NCBI GenBank assembly: GCA_027575805.1
Contig: JANBPU010000081.1
Coordinates: 1-64,000, forward strand
DNA: 64,000 bases
DNA from: Mycoemilia scoparia
Lineage: Eukaryota; Kickxellomycota; Kickxellomycetes; Kickxellales; Kickxellaceae
Direction: 5' to 3'
Shown here: one piece after another, positions 1-9,215 of the stretch
How the letters are laid out: every line of letters starts with the position of its first letter
Numbering within the stretch: position 1 is the stretch's first letter
Translations under genes and position numbers: made by a program
The notes under the pieces: model-generated
Seen by the model: the letters and a program-made list of their open reading frames with translations, nothing else
The model's database searches: none
What the model was told of the DNA's origin: nothing

Positions 1-720
1 ACTCTGAAGCCAATGTTGGCTTCAGAATAGCCTTTTAGTGTGATAGTCAAAGGGTGTGGACTTAGACTTGTCACATTGTTTATTTGTAAAATTAATCAGT
101 GGTCATAAAAGCAGTAATTTTCATGATATGATTTATCACAATCTGCCATGTATTAATATATTTCTAGATTGTGATTAGAATGTGCAACAATCTCTACATA
201 TTATAGGCAATATCACAACACATGCAAGGTATAGATAATATAATGTACAATTTGGTTTTGGTCATTCAAGTATTTTAATATTATTAGACTAACTCATTTT
301 TTAAAGCTTTACCAATACCCTTTATAAATAATGGCAGCAAAGCAGTTTGGAATATTATATATATTGCTACTCAAAAGATATATTATAAATACTCATAATT
401 TAGTACAGCTTATCTATTTAGTAGTATTTTAGTCAACTTTGATTAGAATAAACAACAACAGATTTTTCACTACTAACTTTACATATTTCACAGTTATTCT
501 GGGTCTACTTTATGCTGTGTGGTTAATGTTTATCCTGAGTAATAAAAATAGGATACAGAAAGAAACAACAAACTAAAAAGAAGGACCAAAATCAAATATT
601 ATTCAGAAGATTATTCTTAACTAATAAAGATAAGGCCAATTGTAATGTGACAAGTCTAAGTCTATACCCTTTGACTATTATACTAAAAGGCTATCCTGAA
701 GCCAATGCTGGCTTTAGAGT
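1..720. mobile_element. Element with ~77-bp terminal inverted repeats (non-autonomous)
   Basis: Bases 1-77 and 644-720 are imperfect reverse complements of one another (long matches include AGACTTGTCACATT and AGCCTTTTAGT). The interior is AT-rich and has no credible reading frame. Each tip is itself a small palindrome (CTGAAGCCAA / TTGGCTTCAG at the left end), so each end can fold as a hairpin. This fits a non-autonomous DNA transposon. The left edge coincides with the window edge, so the element may start earlier. No flanking target duplication can be tested. Confidence 0.72.
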
Positions 721-991
721 GTAGATATTATGAATAAAGTATGTAAAGAGAACCCATAAACCTTTACACTGACATTGTAAGATTAACTCCTGAAAGCCAA
801 GTACTATGAAGGATTGATTGAGTATATGCATATTGAAATTTTTATAGTCTCTAAATAATACATTGCTATTTATTTGATGATGATGATTTATAACCAGCTA
901 TATGTATGTTCATTAATTTATAAAAATGTAGGATATGGTACCCAGTGTAGTTCTTAAAAATATTAACCTCTTTACCTATTTTGCTGACTAA

Positions 992-1474
992 AAACATAAT
1001 ATCTTAAACTTGTATCAAACAAAAGTTGGAAGTCAAAATTATACAATGGATCATCATACTGGAAGATGTGAAAGGTATGATTATATGAATGATTGTGATG
1101 CCTGCAAATACTACTATGACACTATTCATGTTAATACCTTCTATGAACAATATTTCAACCCTAGTATAAATTCTAATCCAGATGCCTTTTCACTCCAAAA
1201 GCCACATAATTTGAGGATGTATGATATCATAATAAGCAAAGAACTCTATGAGGAGTACTTATAGTCCTTCAGTAAATGTGATATTGATAGGAATTCTATA
1301 ATAGATTCATATGAAATATCACATTCATATCCAGATAGCGAATATTACTCAACCTTGGTTATGATATATACTGCTAGGAAAATGTTCAGCAGAGATGATA
1401 GGTTTTATTTTTTACCAGAAAAATATTTAGTTGATGATATTAAGAGAGGCTATTGTGATGTGGATATAACTTAA
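992..1474 (+). pseudogene. Unrecognised reading frame with one in-frame TAG
   Basis: The frame is open from after a stop at 989-991 to a TAA at 1472-1474, except for a single TAG at 1262-1264. It gives about 160 residues rich in Tyr, Asp and Cys, including the stretch CDIDRNSIIDSYE, which vaguely recalls an acidic EF-hand loop but is too weak to call. There is no ATG near the beginning. It sits between an inverted-repeat element and a copia relic, so it may belong to transposon debris rather than a host gene. I do not recognise the product. Confidence 0.3.
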
Positions 1475-1554
1475 GTAAGAAAAGTTATTGTTTATTCAGT
1501 GAGTCAGATATGAGAAACAAGTAAATAAAGTTATACTAAACTAAGAGTTATGGG

Positions 1555-3091
1555 TTGGGTATATTTCAAGGAATATTAATGTAACAGTGGCGAACATGTA
1601 TCCAAGAACTTCAAAACATACCTTGAAACAAAGGGAATTATTCATGAAATGACGACCCTACATACACCTGAATAAAATGGTGTTGCAGAACGATTAAACT
1701 GAACCCTGCTTGATATGGTTTGCCCAATGTTGCATGATAGCAATATTCCACTTTGTCTATGGCCACAAGCCATTTGTGTTGCCTCATATCTGAGGAACAG
1801 ATTACCATCAAAAGGTATCAATGATGAGATACTATATACTAAACTCTTTGGCTGAGATCCAAAGATTGATCACATCCATGCATTTGGTACTGTAGGATAC
1901 TCACATATCAAAGACAACAAGAATAAGTTAGCAAAGAATGCTATCTGTTGCTTTATGGTTGGCTTTGATACCATTAATCACACATACCTGATATGGGACC
2001 CAGTTAATGATCAACTACATCACTCACAATCAGTAAGATTTGAAAATAAGAAGTATGGTGACTTCTATAACCTAACTGAGCATGAGAAGACTCAACAGCT
2101 TATGATAATTGACAAAACAGAAAAAATATCAGTAAGAAGAATAGTCGATATAGAAAACAAGATAGGAGGTGATGATCCAAGTTACTACCAAATCTCAAGA
2201 TGAAGCAATGAGAAACAATGGCATGAAGCCATGGATAAAGAAATGAAAATGTTCAAAGATATGGACACTTGGCACCTAGTTGATTTACCCCCAGGCAAGA
2301 AGGCAATGGTACCAAGTGAGTACTCCACATCAAGAGAACCATCATGAATGAGATTGAATGATATAAAGGGAGACTCATTGCCCAGGGCTACTCTCAGCAG
2401 AAGGGAGTAGATTATGATAAAACCTACTCGCCAACAATAGCAGCAACCACGCTCCACATTTTAGTTGCAACAGCTATCCAGAATGAATGGCCCATACACT
2501 AACTTGACATTTCCAATGCATATCTGAATGCAGACCTTGAGGAGGAAGTTTATGTTAAACAACCCAGAAGATAGCTGCTTATTCACCAAAAATACAGATG
2601 AAGGATCTGCTATTCTGAGTACATATGTTGATGACTTGGTTATTACAGCAAGCAATATAAAATTATTAACAAAAGAAAAGGAAAGATTAAAGAAACTATT
2701 CAAGGTGCGAGATGATGGTGATATCCACTTTTGCTTAGGAATGGAATTCAACTATGATGCCAATACCAAGATGATGAAAATATCACAACAAAAATACATC
2801 AACAGTATCATCAAATCCACTGGATTGAAGGGAGCAGTATACAAGTACACTCCACTCCCATCAGACAATGAACTGACAAAGGACAAATGCTCTGGCAAAC
2901 TGTTGAAAGATAGAAGTAACTATCTTAGCATTGTTGGAAAATTGCAGTATCTAGCAATAACAATGTGTCCTGACATAGCATTCACAGTAAATAGATGCAC
3001 TAGATTCAAAGAAGAACCACACACCAAATACCTTGAAACTGCCAAGCATATAGTAAGGTATCTCATCAGAACACACAACTATGGGGGTGAT
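1555..3091 (+). pseudogene. Decayed Ty1/copia retrotransposon (integrase and reverse transcriptase)
   Basis: Broken plus-strand frames give, in the expected copia order: the end of an integrase core (HTPE-stop-NGVAERLN at ~1660-1700), the integrase C-terminal GFD...YLIWDP region (~1955-2200), the RT start (LIAQGYSQQKGVDYDKTYSP at ~2370-2435), LDISNAYLNADLEEEVYVKQ (~2505-2560), then the RT active-site segment YVDDLVITAS (~2620) and the SYLSIVGKLQYLA-like region to 3097. Several in-frame stops and frameshifts are present. Between VKQP and DSCLF the usual YGLKQ segment is missing, which indicates an internal deletion. Gag, protease, RNase H and matching LTRs are not seen. It is an old, non-functional copy. 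Confidence 0.9.
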
Positions 3092-3362
3092 CTTTAGTAT
3101 AGGGGAATATATCAATCTTTAGTATAGAGGAATAATTTGACCCATAATATAATAAAAATTTATCCTTAAACAATAGTTCAATAATAAAATTTTACTTTTA
3201 ATTATATAAATATATACTATAATACCTTTCTCTAAATAAAAAGGCCCTGAGTTTATTTTTATTTTAGAAAATACTTATATAGATTTTTTTTAAATACTTT
3301 AAGAAACTTCAAGTTTGATTAAACAAATAAAATATATTTATTATTAATTATATAAGTAATAT

Positions 3363-3466
3363 CTTAAAGGGTAAATTTTGGTAACCAATAATTATAGGGG
3401 CAATCATAGCCAAATAGATGTCCAGCTTTCCTAATAAACTTTTACCCTTCAAAAATTATAACCCTA
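3363..3466 (+). repeat. MITE family 1, copy A (degenerate)
   Basis: The core (TTTTGGTAACCAATAATTATAGGGG, mid-part AGCCAAATAGATGTCCAG, right end CCCTTCAAAAATTATAACCC) matches the seven other copies in this window. The left terminal repeat is damaged, with AAAGGGTAAA in place of the TTTTTGAAGGGTAAA form. Confidence 0.75.
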
Positions 3467-3492
3467 CCCATATATATATAACGTATTAAATG

Positions 3493-3580
3493 GCGAGGGC
3501 CTGGGGGGTCCCCCTGTAAAGGGGGAACAGCCCGCTGCAGCCCTAAAAGCAATACCAGAGGTATTGCGAGGGCGGAGGCA
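3493..3580 (+). repeat. GC-rich double-hairpin cluster
   Basis: An abrupt GC-rich island lies in otherwise AT-rich DNA. The first stem-loop uses the C and G runs at 3510-3525 (CCCCC...GGGGG), next to a GGGGGTCCCCC palindrome. The second is a two-part stem at 3540-3573: GCCCT/AGGGC outside and GCAATACC-aga-GGTATTGC inside, perfectly paired. Such GC clusters and double-hairpin elements are known from fungal mitochondrial DNA, so a mitochondrial origin (NUMT) is possible. I cannot prove it from this window. Confidence 0.6.
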
Positions 3581-3657
3581 AAACTGTTATATTAATATAT
3601 ATTATTAATTCAGAGGTAATTGTCTATATAGGGTAATTATATTCCCCTATACTAAAG

Positions 3658-4783
3658 TTGCTCCAATACATGATTAAATCTTGAACACTGGATATAAAAA
3701 CTTTTCACTATATAAACTAACTTGTTCAATGCAATCAATAGTAAATTTGAATCTTTATTATAATAAATATTTCATCCATACAACATTGGCTCCCCTGAAA
3801 TGAGGCACAGATCCTAAAAGAGACTAATTTAAGATTATCTCTTAACAAAAGGAGAAGACTAATGAAGCAACAAAGAGATTGTCCTACTCAGCCACATAAT
3901 CTAGATGGAATTCCAAAGAGGCTAGCTTCCTCACTTAGATCAGACAAGTACAAAATGGTTAATCTATTACTGATTCCTTCCAGAGTGGGTAGCTTATTAT
4001 CATAGAGGGTCTTTTCCCTTTTCTGATTGTAATAACTACTTGTTTTTATAATATGGCCCAACTAGATTATTTTATTTAATTTGGTAAACACAAATTTAGT
4101 GTATGTGGCATACAGCTACCTCCATAGGAGTAATAAAATGCTTAATTATCAATATATATAATATTCCACAGGCATAAACATAGATATAGACATAGTAGCC
4201 CTAGTACAAGATATAGCAGCCATGTATATACTAGTAGATATAGACCTAGTGATGTAGAAGGGTATGCCATGCCTGTAACAAGACAACAGGCTAGAAACAT
4301 AAGATAGAAACGGTGATAATATATATATTGAGTGAAATTTTACTACTTGTTTTAGAGTCAAAATCATAATAACTTAAAAATATTGATTTCAAATAAATAA
4401 CTTCCAAACTTTTATTTATACATTTCATTAAAGTATTTTTAAAATATAAAGCAAGAATTCGTTACCTAAAAATATAGCAAGATATCAATAGTGATCAAGT
4501 ATATGTTGGACATTTTTGAGTTCTTTGACTTTTCCCACATCATCAAATATTTGCTATATGATTCCTGAGGCCCTTTTTTCTCACAGCCTTGTTAAATCTG
4601 ACTATGTTGTTATATTGTATCACTAACACAAATAGAATACTTGCACTATTTCTACTTAAATTGAGTTATACAAATGTTGATTTTTACTTGAAAATTTTAT
4701 ATTAAAATACTCAAAAAAACATGAGAAACAATTTAAAATCTAAATATTAATTGATATTCAGTACTATGTTATTTGTTGGGTAT
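3658..4783. other. AT-rich intergenic DNA with one possible terminal exon
   Basis: No convincing gene is present. A plus-strand stretch at 4172-4307, after the acceptor-like TTCCACAG, reads as an Arg/Ser/Tyr-rich tail ending MPVTRQQARNIR and a TAG. This resembles the tails of some retroelement polyproteins, but no partner exon was found. The remainder is AT-rich and featureless. Confidence 0.4.
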
Positions 4784-5380
4784 TTAGCGATATGCTTCCA
4801 TTATGTACTCATCCCCTTTATCCAGAACCTCACAAGCCAAACTAAAAATGCTACTCATAACCCATTCATATTTTCTGGCTGCTTCTTTATCAGTGTCCAG
4901 GCAAAGTGTGCATTGAGATGTGAATGTATTCTGCGTCATTCTCATTATTTTCAGCTTGTTGTCATTGGTTATGGTGGTCACCAGGGTAATAAATAGTTCT
5001 GGTCGTTCTACTTCCTTCCTTGATCTCTTGCCAGACTTTAAGGACTTTAGTGGATTTTCATACTGGTTGCATTGAATTATCCACCAATGTGCCCTTGCAT
5101 TATACCTTGCCATTATACTATGCACTATCACATTGTTGTGGGTAATAATGCGGCTATAGCCAGGAATGTCATAATGGATTTCTATATCGCCTCTTTCTTT
5201 GCTTAGTTTTGATATAACCGAATCCACTACTTGAGGAACCTCTGCATGCTCATCTTCAGGATCGCTGTATTCTACTCTGAATGTAGTCGTTTTCTTCTCC
5301 TGGCTTTTTGCCACAGACTGTGTTCTGGGCTTCTTGTTTGGTGGTTCAGCTGTAATTGGTGCTGCTTTGGATTTAAGCAT
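4784..5380 (-). CDS. Small basic protein, paralogue of the 16763-17449 gene (unrecognised family)
   Basis: The product is 198 residues when started at the ATG at 5380. That start gives MLKSKAAP...EPPNKK, which lines up with MPKSKVSS...EPPPKK of the paralogue at 16763, so it is preferred over any longer frame. The N-terminus (1-45) is Lys/Pro-rich and nuclear-signal-like, followed by an acidic SDPEDE patch. The conserved core (about 52-127) contains VDSVISKL, DIPGYSRIITH, NVIVHSIMARY, KSLKSGKRSRK and VERP. The C-terminus has ACEVLDKGDEY. The middle part after VERP diverges strongly from the paralogue. No known domain is recognised. Nuclear location is inferred only from the basic N-terminus. 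No intron is apparent. Confidence 0.7.
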   Translation of the reverse strand: MLKSKAAPITAEPPNKKPRTQSVAKSQEKKTTTFRVEYSDPEDEHAEVPQVVDSVISKLSKERGDIEIHYDIPGYSRIITHNNVIVHSIMARYNARAHWWIIQCNQYENPLKSLKSGKRSRKEVERPELFITLVTTITNDNKLKIMRMTQNTFTSQCTLCLDTDKEAARKYEWVMSSIFSLACEVLDKGDEYIMEAYR

Positions 5381-6150
5381 TATATAAGAAGTAATAAATT
5401 GGTAGTTTGTATATTTCAAGAATTGGTTTTATGAATGCATCTCAAAAGGATTGGATAAAGTGGTGGTATTGATGACTGGTAAGTCAGAAAGAAAGAGAAA
5501 GAGAAGGTAAATATGAAAGAATAAGTTGTATAGCGAAGTGAGGCTGCTTTGACAAAGCTAGCACCATAGCTTCGAATAGCTTCAAGATGTCATGTTTATG
5601 TCCACATGTCTAACAATCAAATTAGATTGAGTATTTTACAATTTCGTCAAAGTTTACAAGGCCTTGGGCAAAATGGGTCCTCAAGAGTTGCATATAAAAT
5701 ATCGGATGATGGTTGATCCATAATCCGAGGGTCCATATCTGCCCAACATAGATTCGATCACTAATGAAATCTTACCATATGTTCACTCTATAGGCTCGAC
5801 TACAAGATTGCCTTCCTTTCGATGTTTGTTCAAATTACACCAAATACACACATATGGCCATGGCTGTGTATTGTTTGGTGAGAATGACGATCAAAGTTAG
5901 AACAGCGTCAAATATGCGTCAGCATAATAACAGCTGTGTTGATTCTAGGAGTCGATCTCACAGTTTTAAAACAAATAATGGCCTCTGAACTTGTGTTTGA
6001 ATTACCATAAAATAAGCCTGTTCTGGTTTTCTACAAGACACTTTGATGCTTTACATATATTCTATTCACGCTGTTATATATTTTTTGTAAAACCATGATC
6101 CATATAGTAATGTATTTTTTTTTTCAAAGTACCAGGAGTTTCATTCATAT
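5381..6150. other. Intergenic region with a MITE family 2 copy
   Basis: This is the upstream region of the 5380 gene. It includes a purine-rich run (GAAAGAAAGAGAAAGAGAAGG near 5490) and the family 2 repeat at about 5650-5780. No other coding or RNA signal was seen. Confidence 0.5.
5650..5780 (+). repeat. MITE family 2, copy 1
   Basis: It shares ACAAGGCCTTGGGCAAAAT, GTTGCATA, GATGGTTG, CCATATCTGCC and GATTCGATCACTA with copies at ~38155, ~41768 and ~58492. The right end, AATGAAATCTTACCATAT, is the reverse complement of the other terminus seen in copies 2 and 3, so the family has short terminal inverted repeats. Confidence 0.75.
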
Positions 6151-6263
6151 GGGTAGTTATTTTTGAAGAGTGAATTTTGGTGACCAATGATTATAGGGGA
6201 AATCACAGCCAAATGGATGTCCAGTTTTACTAGTGAACTTTCACCCTTCAAAAATTATTGCCC
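6151..6263 (+). repeat. MITE family 1, copy B (113 bp, intact ends)
   Basis: It begins GGGTAGTTATTTTTGAAGAG and ends CCCTTCAAAAATTATTGCCC. The ends are imperfect inverted repeats of about 24 bp. It is flanked on both sides by ATAT, a 4-bp duplication. It lies about 40 bp beyond the stop of the minus-strand gene at 6304. Confidence 0.88.
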
Positions 6264-6303
6264 ATATGTATTTTATTAGACAAGTAATACACACAGATTA
6301 TAA

Positions 6304-7134
6304 CTATAAAGTCGATAAAAAGTCACCCAGTTTTAATTTTCCACCAGATGAACCAGATTTTGATGATTCAGATTGAAGCAAAGCTTTGAGAGCAGACTTG
6401 TTGCTTTTCTTCTTTTTCTTTTTGTTGCTATTGTTACTGGTGCTTGCTGACAGCAGTATTATTGGTGATTGCAGTTGTTGTTTTGAGGATTTGCTTTGTT
6501 TCTGTTCAAGCTGAGGTCGTTTTATGTTATTTTGCGGTTGTTTTGTTGAAGTTGTAGAGGTGGTAGATTTTGGTGTATTGGCAACAGTGTTGGATGACAG
6601 TGACATAATTCTCACATTATCTTTGACTTCAGGTACACCTTTGAATTGTTTTCTTTGAGCCTCCAATGACCGGACATGATCCCTAAAGCTACCCGATAGC
6701 CGTAAAGTGTGTTTACAGGCCCGACACTTTGTATCCACATAATTGTTGATATTCTTGGAGAACTTTAACTTGGCCTTTCAACCACTATGGCTACTAACAG
6801 CTTTGGAAGTATCTGAAAGGGAATTTCTGATAGACCTGATTGCTTCTAAATCACGAGTCAATTTTAATTCGTATGTTTTGGTGCCACTGCAACCCTTATC
6901 GCCATTATCTGTGGTATTGAGTTTAGATTTCCTGGGCTTCCTTCGTGATTGTTTGCCGTGTCTAGATTGTGTTAGTTTTGTGTACTCAATGGTTAATCCA
7001 CCAACCAGGAGGGTATTGTAGTAGCTGCATTGGGTTCTTTTGGCACTTTTGCTTAGTTGAACTCCGTGGCTTGTTGCTATACCGTTGAATTGGATGCTTA
7101 GGAATGCCGATGCTTTGGGCGATACTCTCACCAT
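6304..7134 (-). pseudogene. Zinc-ribbon-like (RNase P/MRP Rpr2/Rpp21-like?) gene with an in-frame TGA
   Basis: From the ATG at 7134 the frame is open to a TGA at 6778-6780 and continues in the same frame to 6304, giving 276 codons in all. Before the stop is KRTQCSYYNTLLVGGLTIEY. After it is NNYVDTKCRACKHTLRLSGS, followed by a Lys/Ser-rich low-complexity tail. The KR-x-C...LL-x-G-L-T pattern plus a second CxxC recalls Rpr2/Rpp21/C18orf21-type RNase P/MRP subunits, but the first zinc knuckle lacks its second Cys. That assignment is tentative. No canonical intron removes the TGA. An alternative upstream ATG at 7195 is in another frame. It is either a decaying gene, an assembly error, or a site of read-through. 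Confidence 0.45.
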
Positions 7135-7199
7135 TAGTTTTCGGGCATTTTATAGGAACTCTAGTCGATTCTTGAAGGTGTGACTGTGATGCCATTATT

Positions 7200-8110
7200 G
7201 AAACTGGCAAAAAAATAAATGGTCTAGATATATACAAATGCAATGGCTATTTTATATACGTTTTTGGAATAATATCTTGTTTATGTTACTGACCATGGGT
7301 GTATGTAAAGTATAGATTTTGCATGTGATCAGCCTGACTTGTTTGAATTTCGATCAGTTCTTGTAAAGTATTATAGGCAGCATTGCATTTTTATTTTACA
7401 TTCCTAATAGTGGCATAAGACGGCATATAAATGTAACAAGTGTTTTTTAAACTGGGGGGAGGAAGACTTATATTTACTTTCACTAGCCTGAAAACACATA
7501 CTCACACGAAGCTGACATTGTTGCTGAGGAATTTTACTCTTCCCAAATCGATTCTGTTTGCAAAGAGGCTACAGGCTATTGCACACATGCTTCTGGTGAG
7601 AGAGACATGCTCTTTTTGATGTTCTCCAATACTGTTTTTCAATGCTTTCAAGTTGAAATGATTTACCATATCTTTAATTTCACTTAACCACACGAAGCAG
7701 CCTTTAACAATAAACTAGCTGGGATAGCATATCAAGACTCGGTACCTTCGAAGGTCTGTGAGTGGATGATGGTGATAAAAGCCACAAGCCAAGACATTAA
7801 GCACCCAGTTTAAATGGTCAGACTTCACAGTAAACAACTGGTTCGGCTAAATTTAAGAAGTCAAGAAAGTCTTGTTCAAAATGTTGTAAATGTCCTTACA
7901 CTGTGATCTATTAGCTGGTTCTTGACAATTATCCCAGGGGCTATTGAACTGGTTGCCTTTAAAGACACAACAAGGATACCTCTATTAGCCTCAGACTGGG
8001 ACTTGACATATTTACTTTCTCAAACTTGGGCTGATTTATTTAAAAGAGTAGTTGGCATTCATCCATAATTTTAAGCATTGTAGGACCAAACCTCAGTAGA
8101 ATCCATTTGA
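7200..8110 (-). pseudogene. Possible hAT/DUF659-type transposase relic
   Basis: Minus-strand frames between about 8110 and 7502 give short, disrupted coding-like pieces: VGPTMLKIMDECQ (~8080), CKDIYNILNKTFL (~7890), VKSDHLNWVLNVLACGFY (~7800), and an open 63-residue stretch GCFVWLSEIKDMVNHFNLK (7693-7502). The order resembles the core of hAT-related transposases, where a conserved His/Asn-Leu motif is followed by '(I/V)KDxx'. Multiple stops and frame changes separate the pieces. No terminal repeats were located. Treat this as a weak, inferred call. Confidence 0.28.
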
Positions 8111-8526
8111 CACTTATTTTTTCAAGATGTCAAAAGCCTGTCGCAAAATTTTAAACACTTTGAAGTGTATACAAAATGTCCCAGTCATTCGGACATAAAA
8201 AAAGATATATAAACCAAGCAATTTGCCCAACACAGCTTGATTTGTACAGAGTCAATGTTAAATCGAATAATATGAGACTTGCTTGTATTGTGGGCAATTC
8301 ACCTTTCTGCTAAAGATGGCCCCATTTTCTAAATCAATCAATGTTAAGGGCATATGCGATAACCTCTTGTTGCAGAAAACCATCGCATCCAGAAATGTAT
8401 AAATATTCTTGCTCTAAACCACTAAAAAGGCATATAAACACACACACACATATTTATTCTTTTCTACGGTTTATTCCAAATTATAATTCTTACTATTGAG
8501 CTTGTATATAATATTTCGCAACAATA
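8111..8526. other. Promoter-side intergenic region of the His-rich peptide gene
   Basis: It contains a short CA repeat (about 8439-8450) and a TATA-like TATATAATA (about 8505-8513) some 15-25 bp upstream of the ATG at 8527. Nothing else was seen. Confidence 0.4.
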
Positions 8527-8820
8527 ATGAAGTCCACAATCGCCGCCTCTTCATTCGTAGCTTTCTGCGCCGTCCTTCTCTTGTCTCTTGGCAATGAGCA
8601 ATTTTGCTATGCCTCACCAAATCCCGATCTCGGTGGCAATAAAAAGGACTCTGCCGAAGGAGCTCTTTTGGGACTCAATCTCCCCGTCAATATACAGCTT
8701 GCTAACGTGGACCAAGATCACAAAACTACTAAAAACAAGGTCTATCACCACCACAAGAACGACCACGATGAAAGTGACAACGATGAGCACAAGCACAAGC
8801 ATGCCGGCAAACATTACTAA
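8527..8820 (+). CDS. Small secreted His/Asp-rich protein
   Basis: The product is 97 residues from a clear ATG. The N-terminus is a good signal peptide: MKST, then a hydrophobic core (FVAFCAVLLLSLG) and an Ala-rich cleavage region near CYAS (about residue 30). The mature part has a short segment, LLGLNLPVNIQLANVDQ, and then a charged tail with repeated His (VYHHHKNDHDES, DEHKHKHAGKHY). The tail could bind divalent metals, an inference from composition only. It has one or two Cys, so it is not a classic Cys-rich effector. AATAAA signals follow at 8902 and ~8956. I do not recognise a family. It is isolated from its neighbours. Confidence 0.68.
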   Translation: MKSTIAASSFVAFCAVLLLSLGNEQFCYASPNPDLGGNKKDSAEGALLGLNLPVNIQLANVDQDHKTTKNKVYHHHKNDHDESDNDEHKHKHAGKHY

Positions 8821-9215
8821 GACAGCCTACAATCGAGCATGTTTCTAGTTTGTCGACTTCCAAATATGCCAAATAGTCGCTCTACAAATGCATTACTTTA
8901 AAATAAACTAGTAATTTTCAGGAAAACATTTGCTCCTATTTTGGAAGAATCTTTGAATAAATATTTACAAGTTGGCGTTATTTTTCCTATTCCATTGCAT
9001 CGCATCACGTCTGAGTAACCACTGTTTTGTTTTACTTAGTTTCTAGTACACAATTCTTTGAAAAGCATTGACATTATTATCAAGGATAATCTCTGTATAC
9101 GACCCACCAAAAGTAAAAATTGTCATGGCATTTTAAAGCAAAAACTGTAATTGTGTGGATAGCAGGATCGATGATAATATTGTTACTATTATTACTATTA
9201 CCAGAATTGTAAATA
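8821..9215. other. Convergent intergenic region
   Basis: This is the shared 3' region between the His-rich gene (plus) and the methyltransferase gene (minus). AATAAA-type polyadenylation signals for the plus gene are visible. No gene was seen. Confidence 0.5.

Larger units (their letters stand above)
3092..3657. mobile_element. Inverted-repeat element interrupting the copia relic
   Basis: A perfect 20-bp inverted repeat, CTTTAGTATAGGGGAATATA, lies at 3092-3111 and, as its reverse complement, at 3638-3657. A degenerate second copy of the left motif is at 3116-3134. The copia RT frame runs intact up to the left repeat and stops inside it. The body is very AT-rich, contains a copy of the short MITE family (about 3363-3466) and a GC-rich hairpin block (3493-3580). 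No transposase is present. A non-autonomous inverted-repeat element is the simplest reading. A composite patch of inserted organellar-type DNA is an alternative. Confidence 0.55.

Noticed and set aside
6986..7195. Alternative frame from the ATG at 7195 (MASQSHLQESTRVPIK) for the zinc-ribbon-like gene
   Set aside because: It overlaps the better-supported frame, ends without the Cys motifs, and would need a very short intron or a frameshift to join.
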